64,000 nucleotides of DNA from Chrysomallon squamiferum (lineage: Eukaryota > Mollusca > Gastropoda > Neomphalida > Peltospiridae), in the NCBI GenBank assembly GCA_012295275.1, contig CM022674.1:6853436-6917435 (forward strand). The letters run 5' to 3'. Positions within the stretch are counted from its first letter, which is position 1, and each line of letters starts with the position of its first letter. Of this stretch, positions 50,990-63,151 are shown piece after piece. The notes beneath the pieces are model-generated. The model was not told where the DNA came from. It made no database searches and worked only from the letters and a program-made list of their open reading frames with translations. Position numbers and translations under genes: made by a program.

Positions 50990-51036
<47 letters not shown>

Positions 51037-53952
51037 ATTTACTCTGGTCTTTTTTCTTGTTCCAATGTTTTGTACTGTTAGAAAGTAAAAAAAAAGTACT
51101 TTTTGTTGTTCAGACTGTCCCCTACCTGGATTTGAGCACGTATCAGTCAGCTGGCTGTTCTTCAGAATCTCACTTGGAAGAAGAAGACATGTTTCACAGA
51201 CTCAAGTGTTTCAGCTCTCACACAAGTCGGAGTACTAACGAGGTAAAACATTTACAATTTACACAAACATTTACTTTTTTCAGTTACAGGCCAGCTCTTT
51301 ATAGTTTATTGTAGGCCTGTATTAAAAATTGGTAATTTTTATCTTTGTATTTATAATTTTTTCTACTTATTTATTAAATATTCTCTTTTTTTCATTGACA
51401 GCCCTACCCATTATTACTTAATTTGATAGGCCTAAATAAATATTGGAAGTTCTAAAATGTTGGTTTTTTTATCTTGTTTTTATCTTAGTGTTTACTTTCA
51501 TTTTTATTTATTTTTTAAATACTTTCTTACAAATTATTCAGACCTTAACTATATTCAGTGTGTTAAAAAATTTGGTTAACCCAAATACAAATTGGTAATC
51601 CCAGAATGTTAGGTTTTGTCATGTCTTTATGTTTCCTATTATTTTTGTTTATTTATTAATTATTTTCTTTATCATAATAAGAGAGCAGTTCTGAAATATT
51701 AATTTAATATTCATTTTTAATTATTTGGATTACTAGAACTCACAGTATGGTAGAAATTCATCAAAACCTGACAGTGATAACGAAAGTGTTAACAGCATTG
51801 ATGCTGCTGGGGCAGGAAGAAATGACAGAATGGGCACAGCCTCACTTTCAGTCGACTCTGGATGCCCATTGGACAGCAGTTGGTGCACCTTCCTTGACAA
51901 CAGGCCACACCCCAACCGATGCAATTTCGGTTTCCAGCCAGGGTTCAAACCACGGTTCTGGAACTGAACAAGATTCTAGGATAAAACGAATTGATGCAAT
52001 TCTTAGCGTTCCTGAAGACGGGGCAGGAACTGATGAAGATTTGGAAGTTATTAGGGTTACATCTCGTGGAGGGAAATTAAAGAAGAAAAAGAGGAAGAAG
52101 CAGGCAGAAGATACTTATTCAAAAATAAAAGACACTCAGGAAGAAAATGACAGTGGAAATGTCACAAACGGATCTTCGGTTGATTTTAACGAATCTGAGC
52201 AAAAATCAGAAGTGAAAATTGATGATTCAGAACAAGGGGAAACAACTCCATTCAGTGGACTGTAATAATGTTTCATCTTTAAACGACAGATCTCCTGGAG
52301 ATGGTCAGGCAGATGAAATAGTGATAGTGAATGAAGAAGATTTAATAAAAAGTTTAACATCGCAGGTGTGTATTAATAATGAACTAATTTGGGCAGGTGA
52401 GACTGTTTCTGCTGCTGCTGCTGCAGTTGACACAGTAGACAACGTTAATGCGGAGTGTCAGAAAGAACATCATCACATTAAAGTTTTAAATGGTCCACAA
52501 GGTGACTGTGAATCATTACAGACAGATGAAAAAGAAATGTTGGGGAAAGAAACGACTGGATTAAAAACACAGACACATTTAAACGGATGCAGTTTAGAGT
52601 CGTCTGACTGCAGTGAAGAATCTGCACTCTGTGATAAAAAAGAAAAAAATGGTTCCCGCAGCACTTCCTGTGATGACAAAGGACTTTCTATGTGCCAAAC
52701 GTTTAATCTGACGGAGGAGAGTAAAACAGGAGATTCGATTAATCTTCACGAAGACGAAGACATTTACGAACATCGCAGTGAGAGTGAGAGTAAAGTGGGT
52801 CACACAAATTACTCGGACATGATCGATTTCATAGCTGAAGTTCCAGAGCAGACGCAGCTGGACGAATCCGTTATGCAGGTGGACACGCCCACTAAGGATT
52901 ATGGGATATAGTAAGCATTTTGAAAAATTGCTTTCTTCCTATATTTGCTTCATTTTTTTATTTAAAAAAAAATATAAAATAACAAATATATATTTTATTT
53001 ATTATTATTTAAAAAAAAAAATGTTTTGTTGATTTTTTATGTCAATTTGGATGTTTTAAATAATATGTATATTTATATGATTATTTTATTAATTGTTGTG
53101 TTTTTATTTATTCTGTTTCAGCTTGGACAACAATGCTTTACTACATCTGATGTTGAACGTTTTCAAAGATGAATATGAACAGCTACAAAAGGTAAAACTG
53201 TATATTTGTTTTACAAATCAAAGATATATTATTTCTTGTTGATTTTAAAAAATAATAAATAGAAAATTGTGTAATAATCAGAACAACAAAATCACCACCT
53301 AGTGTATATAAAAATAAAAAAAGGAACAATTATATAATTAAATGTTTATTTTCAAACTAGATGCAGAAGTTTAGGCCAGAATTATTATTATTTTTTTTTT
53401 TTTGATCACTCCTTCATATATTTAAAATTAAAAATTAAAAAAATAAATTGATCTTTACATATGTCTGACACTAAAACAAAGCCAGACTAGCACAACATAT
53501 GTTATTATCACTTCTCATATATTTAAAAGTAAGAACTGATATGATTTTGTATATGTATAATACTAGAAAAATGTATGCTATCACTCCCTCGAACATTTAG
53601 AAGTAAAAATTAATAATATTTGTATATTTACAGATGTTTGGTACAAGAGAAGGTCATGCTGAAGGTCAGGCTAGGACAATATTTGTTGTTATCACAGATA
53701 AGAGCATGTATCTGCTTCACCAGAGAGAGGCTGATCGACAGTTCAAAACTGATGCTGTGATTTCTTTCAAAGAAATTGACTTTGTTGCAGTAAGTATTTC
53801 ATTTACATGTAATAAATAATTTGTTTTATTTATCTGGAATTTTTTACAAGAAGTTTATTGAAGAAGTTGTTGTTGTTTTTGTTTTTTTTGTTGCATTTCA
53901 AACTGAAGGTTCTGTTTAAAATGAAAAAAAAAAAAGGAAAAATTAAATTGGA

Positions 53953-53987
<35 letters not shown>

Positions 53988-56950
53988 TTTTATTTAATAA
54001 ACATTTATAATTTAAAATGTTTTGTTTTCTTTTCAGCTCAGTTTTGGTTTCCAGATAGTAAACATTGTCTGCACTAACAGACGTAAACAATTCTGGATAA
54101 CCACTGGAGACGAAATGTTGACAAAGTAAGAATTTCAAAAACAGTATCACCTTATATTTATTAATAAATAGAAATGAATCATTAAACACATAGCTGATAT
54201 CCAACATACAACCGCAAAATTAATAAATTTACAGAGTTTTGAAATTCAGTAAAAACAAAACTTGCTCACTTTAGTTTTATCTATTTTTTAAAATTTATTT
54301 TTATTTATCTTTTCTCAGTTTTAATATTTATTTTGTATTTATGTTTATTACAACAGTGCTATTGTGAGCACGTTGTCGGCAGCTATGGAGGCATGTCAAT
54401 TTCCCATTCCAAACCTGACTGTTCTCACTGATGCTACAACACAGAAAATATGTTTACGGAAATATGCAGCCCTGGAAAGTAAAACCGAGGTAAGGAAAAG
54501 AAACTGAGTCTCAAAGGACCAAAAAATGATGCACACACACACACACATACATAAACACATACAGACATGAACATTTTCAGCTAAGTTAGAAGAAACAAAT
54601 CTGAAATTGAAAATGTGGGTGTGTGTGTATTTGGTTTTGGGGATATGTATGTATAATGTATTTATGTTGTCATAATGTGACAGTTTTCTTATAGATTTGG
54701 AAAATGTCTGCATCGTAGAATTTTATCATTTTATTAAAGTTTATATATATATACCAAAAACTAAACATTTATATATATATATATATATATTTTAAATAAC
54801 AGATATATATATATATATATATCTGTTATTTAAAATTTTAAATTAGTTCTATCTAAATATCTTCTTCCCAATTAAAAAAAATATTAAACAGTTTGCACCA
54901 AATTTAATTATTTCAAATAAACAAGAATATTTAAACATTTTCTAACTCCCAAATACCAGAATAATAATAACTGTGTAAATTTGTATTTCTTTTCACCTGA
55001 AGAAACAAATTAAAACAGTGGATATGTTGTGATAATATGCAGAATTACCTGCTGTCTTAAAGGTGTGATTATAAACAGAACATGTTAGACTGGTTTCTTT
55101 GCTGTTGTTGTTGTAGCCAGGTGAGGTGGAGGTAGAGAATTACTCGTTGGTTTTCTGGGAGGATCCGCAGTGTTCTGGGGGGAACAGCACTCCCTCTCAG
55201 AGGGATGGGATGCTAGCATTAATGGTCAGCGACAGATTTGGTGGTCACTACTGGAAATCAGTCTATGTTGTTCTCAAGTGAGCTTTCATTAATTCAATTT
55301 ATTTATTTATTTCCTTATATGTTTTATTTTTGATATTTTGGGGGTTTTTTTAAAAAAAATTTTTAATTTTTTAATTTTTAATTTATTTTATTTTATTTAT
55401 TTATATATTTTATTTATTTTATTTTATTTTATTTTATTTTCATTTATTTTTATTTATTTTATTTGTTTGTTGTTGGGTCTTTTTTAGGTTTTATTTTATT
55501 TATTTTTAATTTGGTTTTGTTTTATTTGTTTATTTTTTTAAAATTATTTTTAGTTGTTTTATCCCTACTTTTCTTTTTATTGCTTTTTTTTTTTTTTTTT
55601 AATTTTTAAATAAATAAACAAACCAAAAAAAAATTAACAATAAAAATAAAATTTATTTATTATATATTTAATATATACTTATATATTTTTAACAAAACCT
55701 AACTTGTTTTGATAATTATCTCAAGAAATAAAGTTTTGATCCAAAGTTAAATAATATTTTTATTACATCCAGCATTTTATGTCAGATTTGAGAAAGTATT
55801 ACATATTTGTTTTTAAAAAAAGCTACTTTTTTCTATTTTATTTTCTCAACATAAAATAACTTTTTATTTTCAGGGACAAAATGCTCTGTATTTTTAATAA
55901 CAAAATGGATGACAAACCAATTTATTTTCTTCATCTGGGAGGAGATCAGTGTGTGGGGTGTAGACAAGTGAATGACGTTGATAGGGAACACTGCATTGAA
56001 ATAATTCTGTCCAATGGCAGGTCTTGGCACTTAAGTGCTGCAAGTTCTAACGAACTTCGTGATTGGCTGCAGAATTTGTGCCAGGCTGTTTCAGAAGGAA
56101 TGCAGGTACAGTGATAATTAAATAAAATAATTAATATTTCTTTAAAACATTTGTTTAAAATTATCAAAATATTTTTATTTATTTATTTATTATTAGTATT
56201 ATTATCATTATTTATTTCTTCAAAAATTGTTTCCAAAATTTTAATTTTTAAAATTTTTATTTCAGTATTAAAAATATATTGAAGTTTCGGTAGATCTAAA
56301 TTATTGTTTTATGTACTTTCCTACCTAAGGGAAGGTATATATATATATATATGTAGATCCATTTCTGTTAACCAAAATGCTGTAGCCAATTGTGTTTGTT
56401 GCAGCAAATTTCCACTTTTATTATTTTTATCATCATATGAAAACCATCAATAGTAGATACTATAATATACCAAATACATCACTAAAATAAAACATTTCAT
56501 ATTTAATTAACAAGTCTATTTTGTGTGTGCAGTACTTTCAACATATATATTTGAAATTTTAAAATAAATGTGTATTGTAAGTGAAATTTTAAAATATGTG
56601 TATTGTAAGTGAAATTTTGAAAAGAATGTGTATTGTGAGTGAATTTTTTTGAATTAAGAAAAGAAATGTGTATTTTGAAATTTTATAATAATGTATATTG
56701 TAAGTGAAATATTAAAATATGTGTACTGTAGGTGAAATTTTTAGAAGAATGTGTTTAATTTCAGAGCGTGTGTTCAGTTTGGAAGTACCAGTCGTGTTGC
56801 TGTGTGCTGACTCGTCAGAAGATTCTCATGTGTCATGAAGACGTGCAGTCCAGTTTCTTCCGCACCCTTGGTAGTGCCAACATGGAGGATGTCACCGCAG
56901 TAACAGTAGATCCAGAAATTAAAACTTACTGTGTTGTAGTAAGTTGTTTA

Positions 56951-57035
<85 letters not shown>

Positions 57036-58254
57036 TATATGTCGCATTGTGAAATTATTTAATTTACAGTTCAAGATAACAAGACAGTATATATAATTAT
57101 AAAGAATTAAGTGGGTTTTTTTATTTTTTTTTTCTTCATTTTAATTTTAATTTTTATTGAAAAACTGATTTCTCATTCTAAAAAAACAACACATATATTT
57201 ATACCAGTGTAGATATACAACCATACACTTTTAAAATAATGTCATTTCACCGTATCCTATCTAATAATTTTAAATAAACAACTTACAATTCATTAATAAA
57301 CAGGACCCCCAAAAAACGTTAAGACATAATTATTATTTTTTGTTTTTTTTTAAATTTTTACTTCTTTTTTTTTTAAAGAAAATTGAGTCAAAATTTTATA
57401 AATTTATTTTAGGAGTTTGAGTCAACTGAAGTGGGGGTGAGCAGTGAGCAATGGGTGCTGTACTTTAACTCAGAGATTGAGAGAAACAAGTTTACAAAGT
57501 CTTTGTCTAAATGTTGGACAACTCACTTCCAGGTATCAGCTGTGTTTTTTATAACTATTTAAATTATTAAAATATATTTATTTGTTGTTACTCTTATTAA
57601 TTAATAATATTGTCAGTATAATGAAAGTCAAATTACTGTTGAAGTTTTTTATTTTTTATTTTATTTTTATTTTTAAATAATTAGTAACATTGGCAAATTA
57701 GTCCTTTTTTTTTTTTTTTTTTTTAATTTTTTTTTAAAAAAATAAATAATGCTAAAAGAGGTTAAATTTGATTCAATTGCTTTTACTTTTATCAGTTTTA
57801 TTGGTTAAAAAAAAAAACTTAAGTCATACATTCTTTTTTAAAATTTTTCTTTTGTTTTTCTTCATTTATTTTATAAATAATAATTATATGTTTTTAATTT
57901 GAATAAAATTTATCTGTATATTTTCAGCTTGATATTATAGGAAACTGCATCCAACACTCATAATTCAATATTTATTTATTTATTTATTCTTTTATTTATT
58001 TATTTGTCTATTTACCTATCTATCCATCTATTTATTTAAACAAAGCATATCAGTATTTTCATGTTGATATCAAAACATATTGTATCAATAAAGCACCACT
58101 GTGTAATTCAGTGTATATTTATTTATTTATTTAAACGAAAACTTGTAAATATTTTCAGGTTGACATCACAGTAAATTACATCCACGATGCACCACTACAG
58201 AAGAAGTGTCAGGAAACAGCACTTCATTTACAACAGTCACTTCAAAAAATGTGA
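47096..58254 (+). CDS. PLEKHM2: PLEKHM2/SKIP, RUN and PH domain Arl8 effector
   Basis: Sixteen exons: 47096-47167, 47535-47644, 49108-49217, 49995-50119, 50531-50593, 51114-51242, 51737-52910, 53122-53191, 53634-53789, 54037-54125, 54357-54489, 55117-55277, 55874-56105, 56765-56938, 57413-57532, 58159-58254. About 1003 aa (human 1019). PLEKHM2 binds Arl8 on lysosomes through its RUN domain and recruits kinesin-1. RUN spans exons 1-6 (LCENLDHALLHGLHNVT, RAWLFIALNENLLESYLR). The long linker is exon 7, with the conserved DEDLEVIRVTSRGGKLKKKK. Exons 8-11 match the PLEKHM2 pre-PH region (VCTNRRKQFW, LTDATTQKI). The PH domain spans exons 12-13 and ends RDWLQNLCQAVSEG; a conserved C-terminal domain follows (CHEDVQSSFFRTLGSA). 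Exon 7 changes reading frame twice (see findings). No Trp-Asp/Glu kinesin-light-chain motif is visible in exon 7. Confidence 0.95.
48361..48800 (+). mobile_element. decayed pogo/Tigger-type transposase in PLEKHM2 intron 2
   Basis: Broken open stretches match the two halves of a CENP-B-like DNA-binding region. First comes a pipsqueak-type helix-turn-helix (KLVEDKLSGRKIAEQFRIN, stop, SQIDSILKRK). About 150 bases later comes the second helix-turn-helix (KVLKFAEDVGAQSFRVSNCW, then LDLFRFRCNIV), which corresponds to the family pattern of A-(E/K)-E-LG...F-x-(A/V)-SNGWL-x-RF--RH-I. Several in-frame stops show it is dead. The catalytic DDE part was not recognised downstream. Confidence 0.75.
48982..49022. 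repeat. (TG)n in PLEKHM2 intron 2
   Basis: About 40 bases of TG, 85 bases upstream of exon 3. Confidence 0.95.
51310..51690. repeat. degenerate tandem repeat in PLEKHM2 intron 6
   Basis: Three diverged units of about 120-150 bases, each with AAATTGGTAAT/AAATATTGGAAGT, then TGTTGGTTTT/TGTTAGGTTTT, then a T-rich tail ending near TTTATTTATTAA. Confidence 0.5.
53345..53633 (+). repeat. decayed tandem duplicates of the start of PLEKHM2 exon 9
   Basis: At 53483-53511 there is a stretch matching exon 9 positions 53667-53695 at 24 of 29 bases (CAGACTAGCACAACATATG / CAGGCTAGGACAATATTTG, and on through GTTATTATCAC / GTTGTTATCAC). It is preceded by TTTACATATGTCTG where the real exon has TTTACAGATGTTTG, so the acceptor AG is lost. 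Further ATCACTCC-TTAAAA-TAAAAATTAA blocks at about 53400 and 53580 suggest unit lengths near 100 bases. Confidence 0.6.
54791..54834. repeat. 44-bp perfect palindrome in PLEKHM2 intron 11
   Basis: TTTAAATAACAG, a central (AT)n, then CTGTTATTTAAA: both arms and the centre are fully self-complementary. Another (AT)n lies just upstream. Confidence 0.95.
56555..56755 (+). repeat. short tandem repeat with donor-like motifs, PLEKHM2 intron 13
   Basis: About six diverged units of 25-40 bases built on ATGTGTATTGTAAGTGAAAT, ending directly at the exon 14 acceptor tract. Most units contain GTAAGT or GTGAGT. Confidence 0.8.
56951..57029. repeat. (GT)n(GA)n just after PLEKHM2 exon 14
   Basis: About 20 bases of GT then about 59 of GA, starting 12 bases past the exon 14 donor. 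Confidence 0.97.
57928..57963 (+). pseudogene. relic copy 1 of the PLEKHM2 last exon (possible alternative end)
   Basis: Preceded by TATATTTTCAG, this reads CTT GAT ATT ATA GGA AAC and on: LDIIGNCIQHS, stop, in the same phase as the real last exon (VDITVNYIHDA...). The acceptor AG and polypyrimidine tract are intact, so splicing from exon 15 to this copy would replace the last 31 residues by 11. It may be a relic or a real alternative exon. Confidence 0.6.
58063..58110 (+). pseudogene. relic copy 2 of the PLEKHM2 last exon
   Basis: It reads VDIKTYCINKAPLC, matching the real VDITVNYIHDAPLQ at 7 of 14 residues in the same alignment. The acceptor is destroyed (TATTTTCATG instead of TATTTTCAGG), so it should not be spliced. 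It is followed by TTTATTTATTTATTTAAA as in the other copy spacers. Confidence 0.7.
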
Positions 58255-61200
58255 AACGTCAGATTTGTTCTTCGATATACGTTCTCTTCATCTCTTCTCT
58301 CTATAACCCACTGAAAAGCAAGGCACGTTTCAGTTCATTAATAAGGGGTATGATTCTCAAAAGGGCTTTTCAAAAGCATTGATATCTGGAAAGAGTTTTT
58401 CTGAATACCCTTTAACATGGCTTTTGAAGTAACCATTAATAAAAAAAAAAAATTGTTAGGAATGTTAGTTTTACTCATAAGTAGGTACATATCTGTAACG
58501 TGCAAAAAATGTTAGGGCTGTTCCATTTTGTCATAATTAGGTATGATGCAGTAATCTGTTAATTCTGCGTTAGGGTTATTCCATTTACCACAAGTAGGTG
58601 TGAGGCACTTACGTATAAAAATATTGATACAGACATTCAGCATAAGTAGAGTACAACAGTAATAAAGTAAAAACTCAGTTTTCTCATAAAATGTATGCTT
58701 CAGTGATAAATAATTCTATCATAGGCCAGTTTTATTTACATTTAAGAGGGGTGTGAACATTTTTTTAGTTGTTTTTTTTTGTTTTGTTAATGTGATTGAT
58801 GTCTGCTCATCCTGTTTAATGCTCTCTTCTGGAATATTTATTTTATTTTCAAAGAAATATACTAAACTAATATTTTTTTATGTTTTTGAACATTATTCAT
58901 GGAAATTATAATATGGCAAAATTTATCTGAAAGCCTTTTTTTTTTTTTCTAATATTCGATATTTTAAATTTTAATTTAAAAGAAATATATATAATATAAT
59001 ATATATATTTAATTATATTTTAAATTTAATATTTTTTTTAATTAAAAATGAAACAAAACTGTCAATTCATTTAAAAAAAAAATAATTTTAAGAAGGTAAA
59101 TTTATGAATGCTTTTCCTTGAAATTTATCATCATTTTGTTTTTCATTTTTGGTTTGGACAGTGTCTTTTACTAACATTCAGAATGTTAGTTTGTTAAATT
59201 CAAATATTTGCTTGCTCATTTTATTATTTTTATTGCAGTGATGAAGAAAATAGTTTTTTGTTACTATTAATTTCAGATTTGTAACTGATACTATATTGTT
59301 ACGTTTTTTAAAAACTAACACTAAACTTGTCTATTTTATTTTTAATAATGTTGGTAATGGTATTAAAGTTTTCTTCTTTTTTTTAAATGGATAAATAATT
59401 TTAATTTGTTGTTTGGTGAAAGTTACTTGAACATTAAAATTAATTTATTTTTAATGCCATTGTTTATTTATTTATTTTTTAATTATTATTATTTTTTTTT
59501 TTTTTAGATATATTTTAATTGTTACATGCTCCATCATTTTATTTTCAGCATTTTTATGGGTTTCTTTATTTATTATTATTATTTTATTAAGTTCATTATT
59601 ATTATTATTTTTTTTTTTACACATTTTTTTTTTTTTCTTAATGAAAAACAAAAATAAATGTTACTCTCTTTTTAACAGATATTTTGGTTAGATTTCATTT
59701 TTGAATATATTTTGGTTTTATTCCACTTCAGAAATAAACTATAACCTTGTTTAATCCTCTATCACATCCATATATTTTCATTTTCTGTTTTACCTTCCTT
59801 TTGGGGTTTTCATTAAATAAAAATAAAAATTTGGGAATTATTTTTTTCAATCAACATTAAAAATATTTCTAAACAGTAAAAAAAATAAAAGGTGAAAATA
59901 ATTTTTAAAACTTAGGTTTCCTTATTAATTTATTGTCCTTGTCCAAAAAAAACCCCAAAAACAAACCCAGAAAAACAAAACTAAAACAACAACATAATAC
60001 ACAACTATATAAAATAATAATGATTTAGAAAGTTATTAAGTTATTTTGTGAGTAAATCTATTTATGCAAATTTAATTTTCACATATCTAAATATAATATT
60101 TTATTCTGCATAAATTAAAATAATTTTTTACTAAAATGAGATTAACCCCTTCACTGCTGCATTTCATTACTAATTTACGTCAAAACACACTGTCTCAAGA
60201 TGCAAAGGCTGTTTGCTAAAGTTTTACTTCATCTGTCGATTTAGGAAGATGATATCATTTAGCATGCATTAATGATCATCTCCATTATCATCATCACTGT
60301 TATCAACGTATTTGTAGTCTAGTATCATGATAGACATTTGAATGGAACTTTCTTTAAATTATTTGTAGAGTTAAGATATATCAATATAAATGCTAAATAT
60401 TTAATATTACTGATATTATTTATTTATTTATTTACTTTTTTATTTTTATTATGGTTATATATTGTTATTATTAGTTATTTGCTATTTATTATTATTATAC
60501 ATCCTGTGATATTAACTGTGTGCAATTTGTTTATTTTAAGTATTTATTAAACAGAACATAATAATTATTAACATTACATCTTTCTTTTTTAATAACTTAA
60601 GATTTAAACTATCTTATATGGAAATATTTTGCTTCTATTTAAAAGTATTTCTTTTTCTTCATTTTCTAAAATGTGTGTGTGTGTGTGTGTGTAAAGTAAC
60701 ATTTATTTTATTACCTGGATTATTTATTTAATATATATCATATTTGTATACCTTTAATTTCACATTTTTATATATATATATATATATATATAAATTAATA
60801 AGGAAGATCCATGGAGAGTAAAATTTATTAATAATTAGTAAACAAAAAAAATTCAATTAAAATTAAAATCTTAGAATAAATATTTTAATAATTGTTGACA
60901 GATTAATTATTTAAATAATGACTGACTTACAAAATAAAATGTATTCATTTCTTAAACTATAATTACTTATTTCTACAGTGCAATTTAATTATCCTTATTA
61001 GAATGCATTTATACTTTTGTATATTTAGCACTAGTCAATTTGTAGTGACAAATTTTATTTATCAATTTTGTTTATGTCATTTGTTACATATTTTTGTTCT
61101 CTGTAAATACTGCAACTGTTATGTTTTAATGAAAGACCACCATTTAAATTTATCTTATAAAATAAATAGGTGTGTGAATGTGTGTGTGTGTGTGTGTGTG

Positions 61201-61573
61201 TTTCCCATGTAACACATAAACATGCACTTTTTTCGTAGCTGTAACAAGATACATAGCCTTGACCAGAGGTCTTTTATTTATTTATGTTTATTATTATTAT
61301 TATTATTATTGGGTTTTTTTAAACTAGTCAGACTAATATTTATTTAATGGGGTTAAGCAGTTAAGTTGTGTGAATTACACTTCAGAAAACTCAACACCAT
61401 CATCATCATTGTCATCATAATCATCATTACTCTAATAGACTGTAGCTCACAAATCATTCATGTAGACTATTTACATGTTGTTGCAATGTTTACAATATTC
61501 CTTGTTAGTATCATGCCAATGTGCTTAATTCATTTTGCAGTCATTCCATGATTTTTCTTTTAAATATTTTCTT

Positions 61574-61606
<33 letters not shown>

Positions 61607-62340
61607 TTATGAAAAGTCAGGGCTTATTACAAAGTGCAATAATAAAAAATATATATAAAAAAAAAATGTCTTTCATTTTCAGTGTTGTTATTCTTTTCAG
61701 ATGTTACAGATATTAATACTATTAACACATTTACCTCATCACATTGTTTGTATTCATTTCATTTAGTGTTTTTTTATTGTAGTACTAATTTGAAATTTAA
61801 TTAATTAATTATATTATACGGACAACTAATTTGCAGTAAAACTTTTTTCAAAACGCACCTTCTCATAGACAGAAAAACAGTTATTACTGATTAACTTATC
61901 ATTCAAAACAGGCTGGAATGGGAAGTAATCCAGTGTTTACCCCAGTGACAACAGATCCTGTGACTGAGTCACAGCAGATGCCAGCACAATGTCAATTTTT
62001 AAATATTTCTCTTAAAACCAGATTCTCACACCCATTGATGATATCAGCATTCACAACATAGAGAAAATAATTTAAAAAATAAATTATTTCTCTATCAGAT
62101 GAAAGAAACATCACAAAGCTTTATGTATGTATATATTATATATATGTTATGCACATACATTTCAATATTATAAGATATTTTTTGGGGGGGGGACAGGTTT
62201 CAATGATGTGATTAAAAACGTCATTGAAAATAAAGGCCTTTAATTTTAAAAAAATATGTATTATGTACACAAATATTAAGATATTTACAGTATTTTGTGA
62301 ATAGGATATCAAAAATGGTGAAATGTAGATACATTAAGTT
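58255..62340. other. PLEKHM2 3' UTR and tail-to-tail intergenic
   Basis: The first part is probably 3' UTR; possible poly(A) signals (AATAAA) occur near 58662, 59733 and 59815. The rest is AT-rich with poly(T), short (TG)n at 60671-60691 and 61178-61202, and (AT)n around 60770. I see no further gene. Confidence 0.5.
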
Positions 62341-62706
62341 TTAGGCTGTCTTCTTTAAATCACTGTTTTTCTCTCTAGTTCTTTCCTTTTCTGAAAAAAT
62401 AATAATAACTTAACTAATAATAATCCTAAATGATAATATCTATACATTCACAATCATCATCATAAACACATCATTACTGATAGTTATTTTTATCATTATT
62501 TTTATTACTATTATTTTATTTATTATCATCATCATTATAATTATCATTATTGTCGAATAACCATTATTATCAGTATTATTATAATCTTAATTATAATCGT
62601 TATTTTAAAAGAATTATGCTACAACTACTATAGATACTACTACAACTACTACTACTGCTACTAATAATAACAACAGCAAGAATAATGCCACAATAACCAC
62701 AACAAC

Positions 62707-62743
<37 letters not shown>

Positions 62744-62755
62744 ATAATAATATTG

Positions 62756-62791
<36 letters not shown>

Positions 62792-63112
62792 GCAATAATG
62801 ATAATAATAATAATAATGGTAATAATAATAATAGTAATAGTTGTAGTAGTTTTATTAGTTTTAACAACAATAATAATAACAAAATGTAGAACTCACCTCC
62901 TATCAGCTGCAGTATATTAAAGAAGAAACTTTCTTGTCCAGACTTCATGGCAATTTCATTACACAACTCATACAGGTGATTCAGAACCGGTTTCCATGGA
63001 AACTGCTCCTCAGTGTCGTCTGCTGCCTCTGCAGTTTTGTCCATGCTCTCGTGAAACGCCAAAAGTGCACACGTAGCCTCGATGTTACCTCGCAGAATTA
63101 GTCTCGGGTCTG

Positions 63113-63151
<39 letters not shown>

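Noticed and set aside
51747-52265. A separate 172-codon gene inside PLEKHM2
   Set aside because: Its conserved block (LEVIRVTSRGGKLKKKK) belongs to the PLEKHM2 linker; it is the middle frame of exon 7 between two frame slips.
62661-62890. Poly-Leu extension of the minus-strand frame near 62.8 kb
   Set aside because: It lies past a good donor (GGAG|GTGAGT at 62896) and is made of AAT/TAG triplet repeats.
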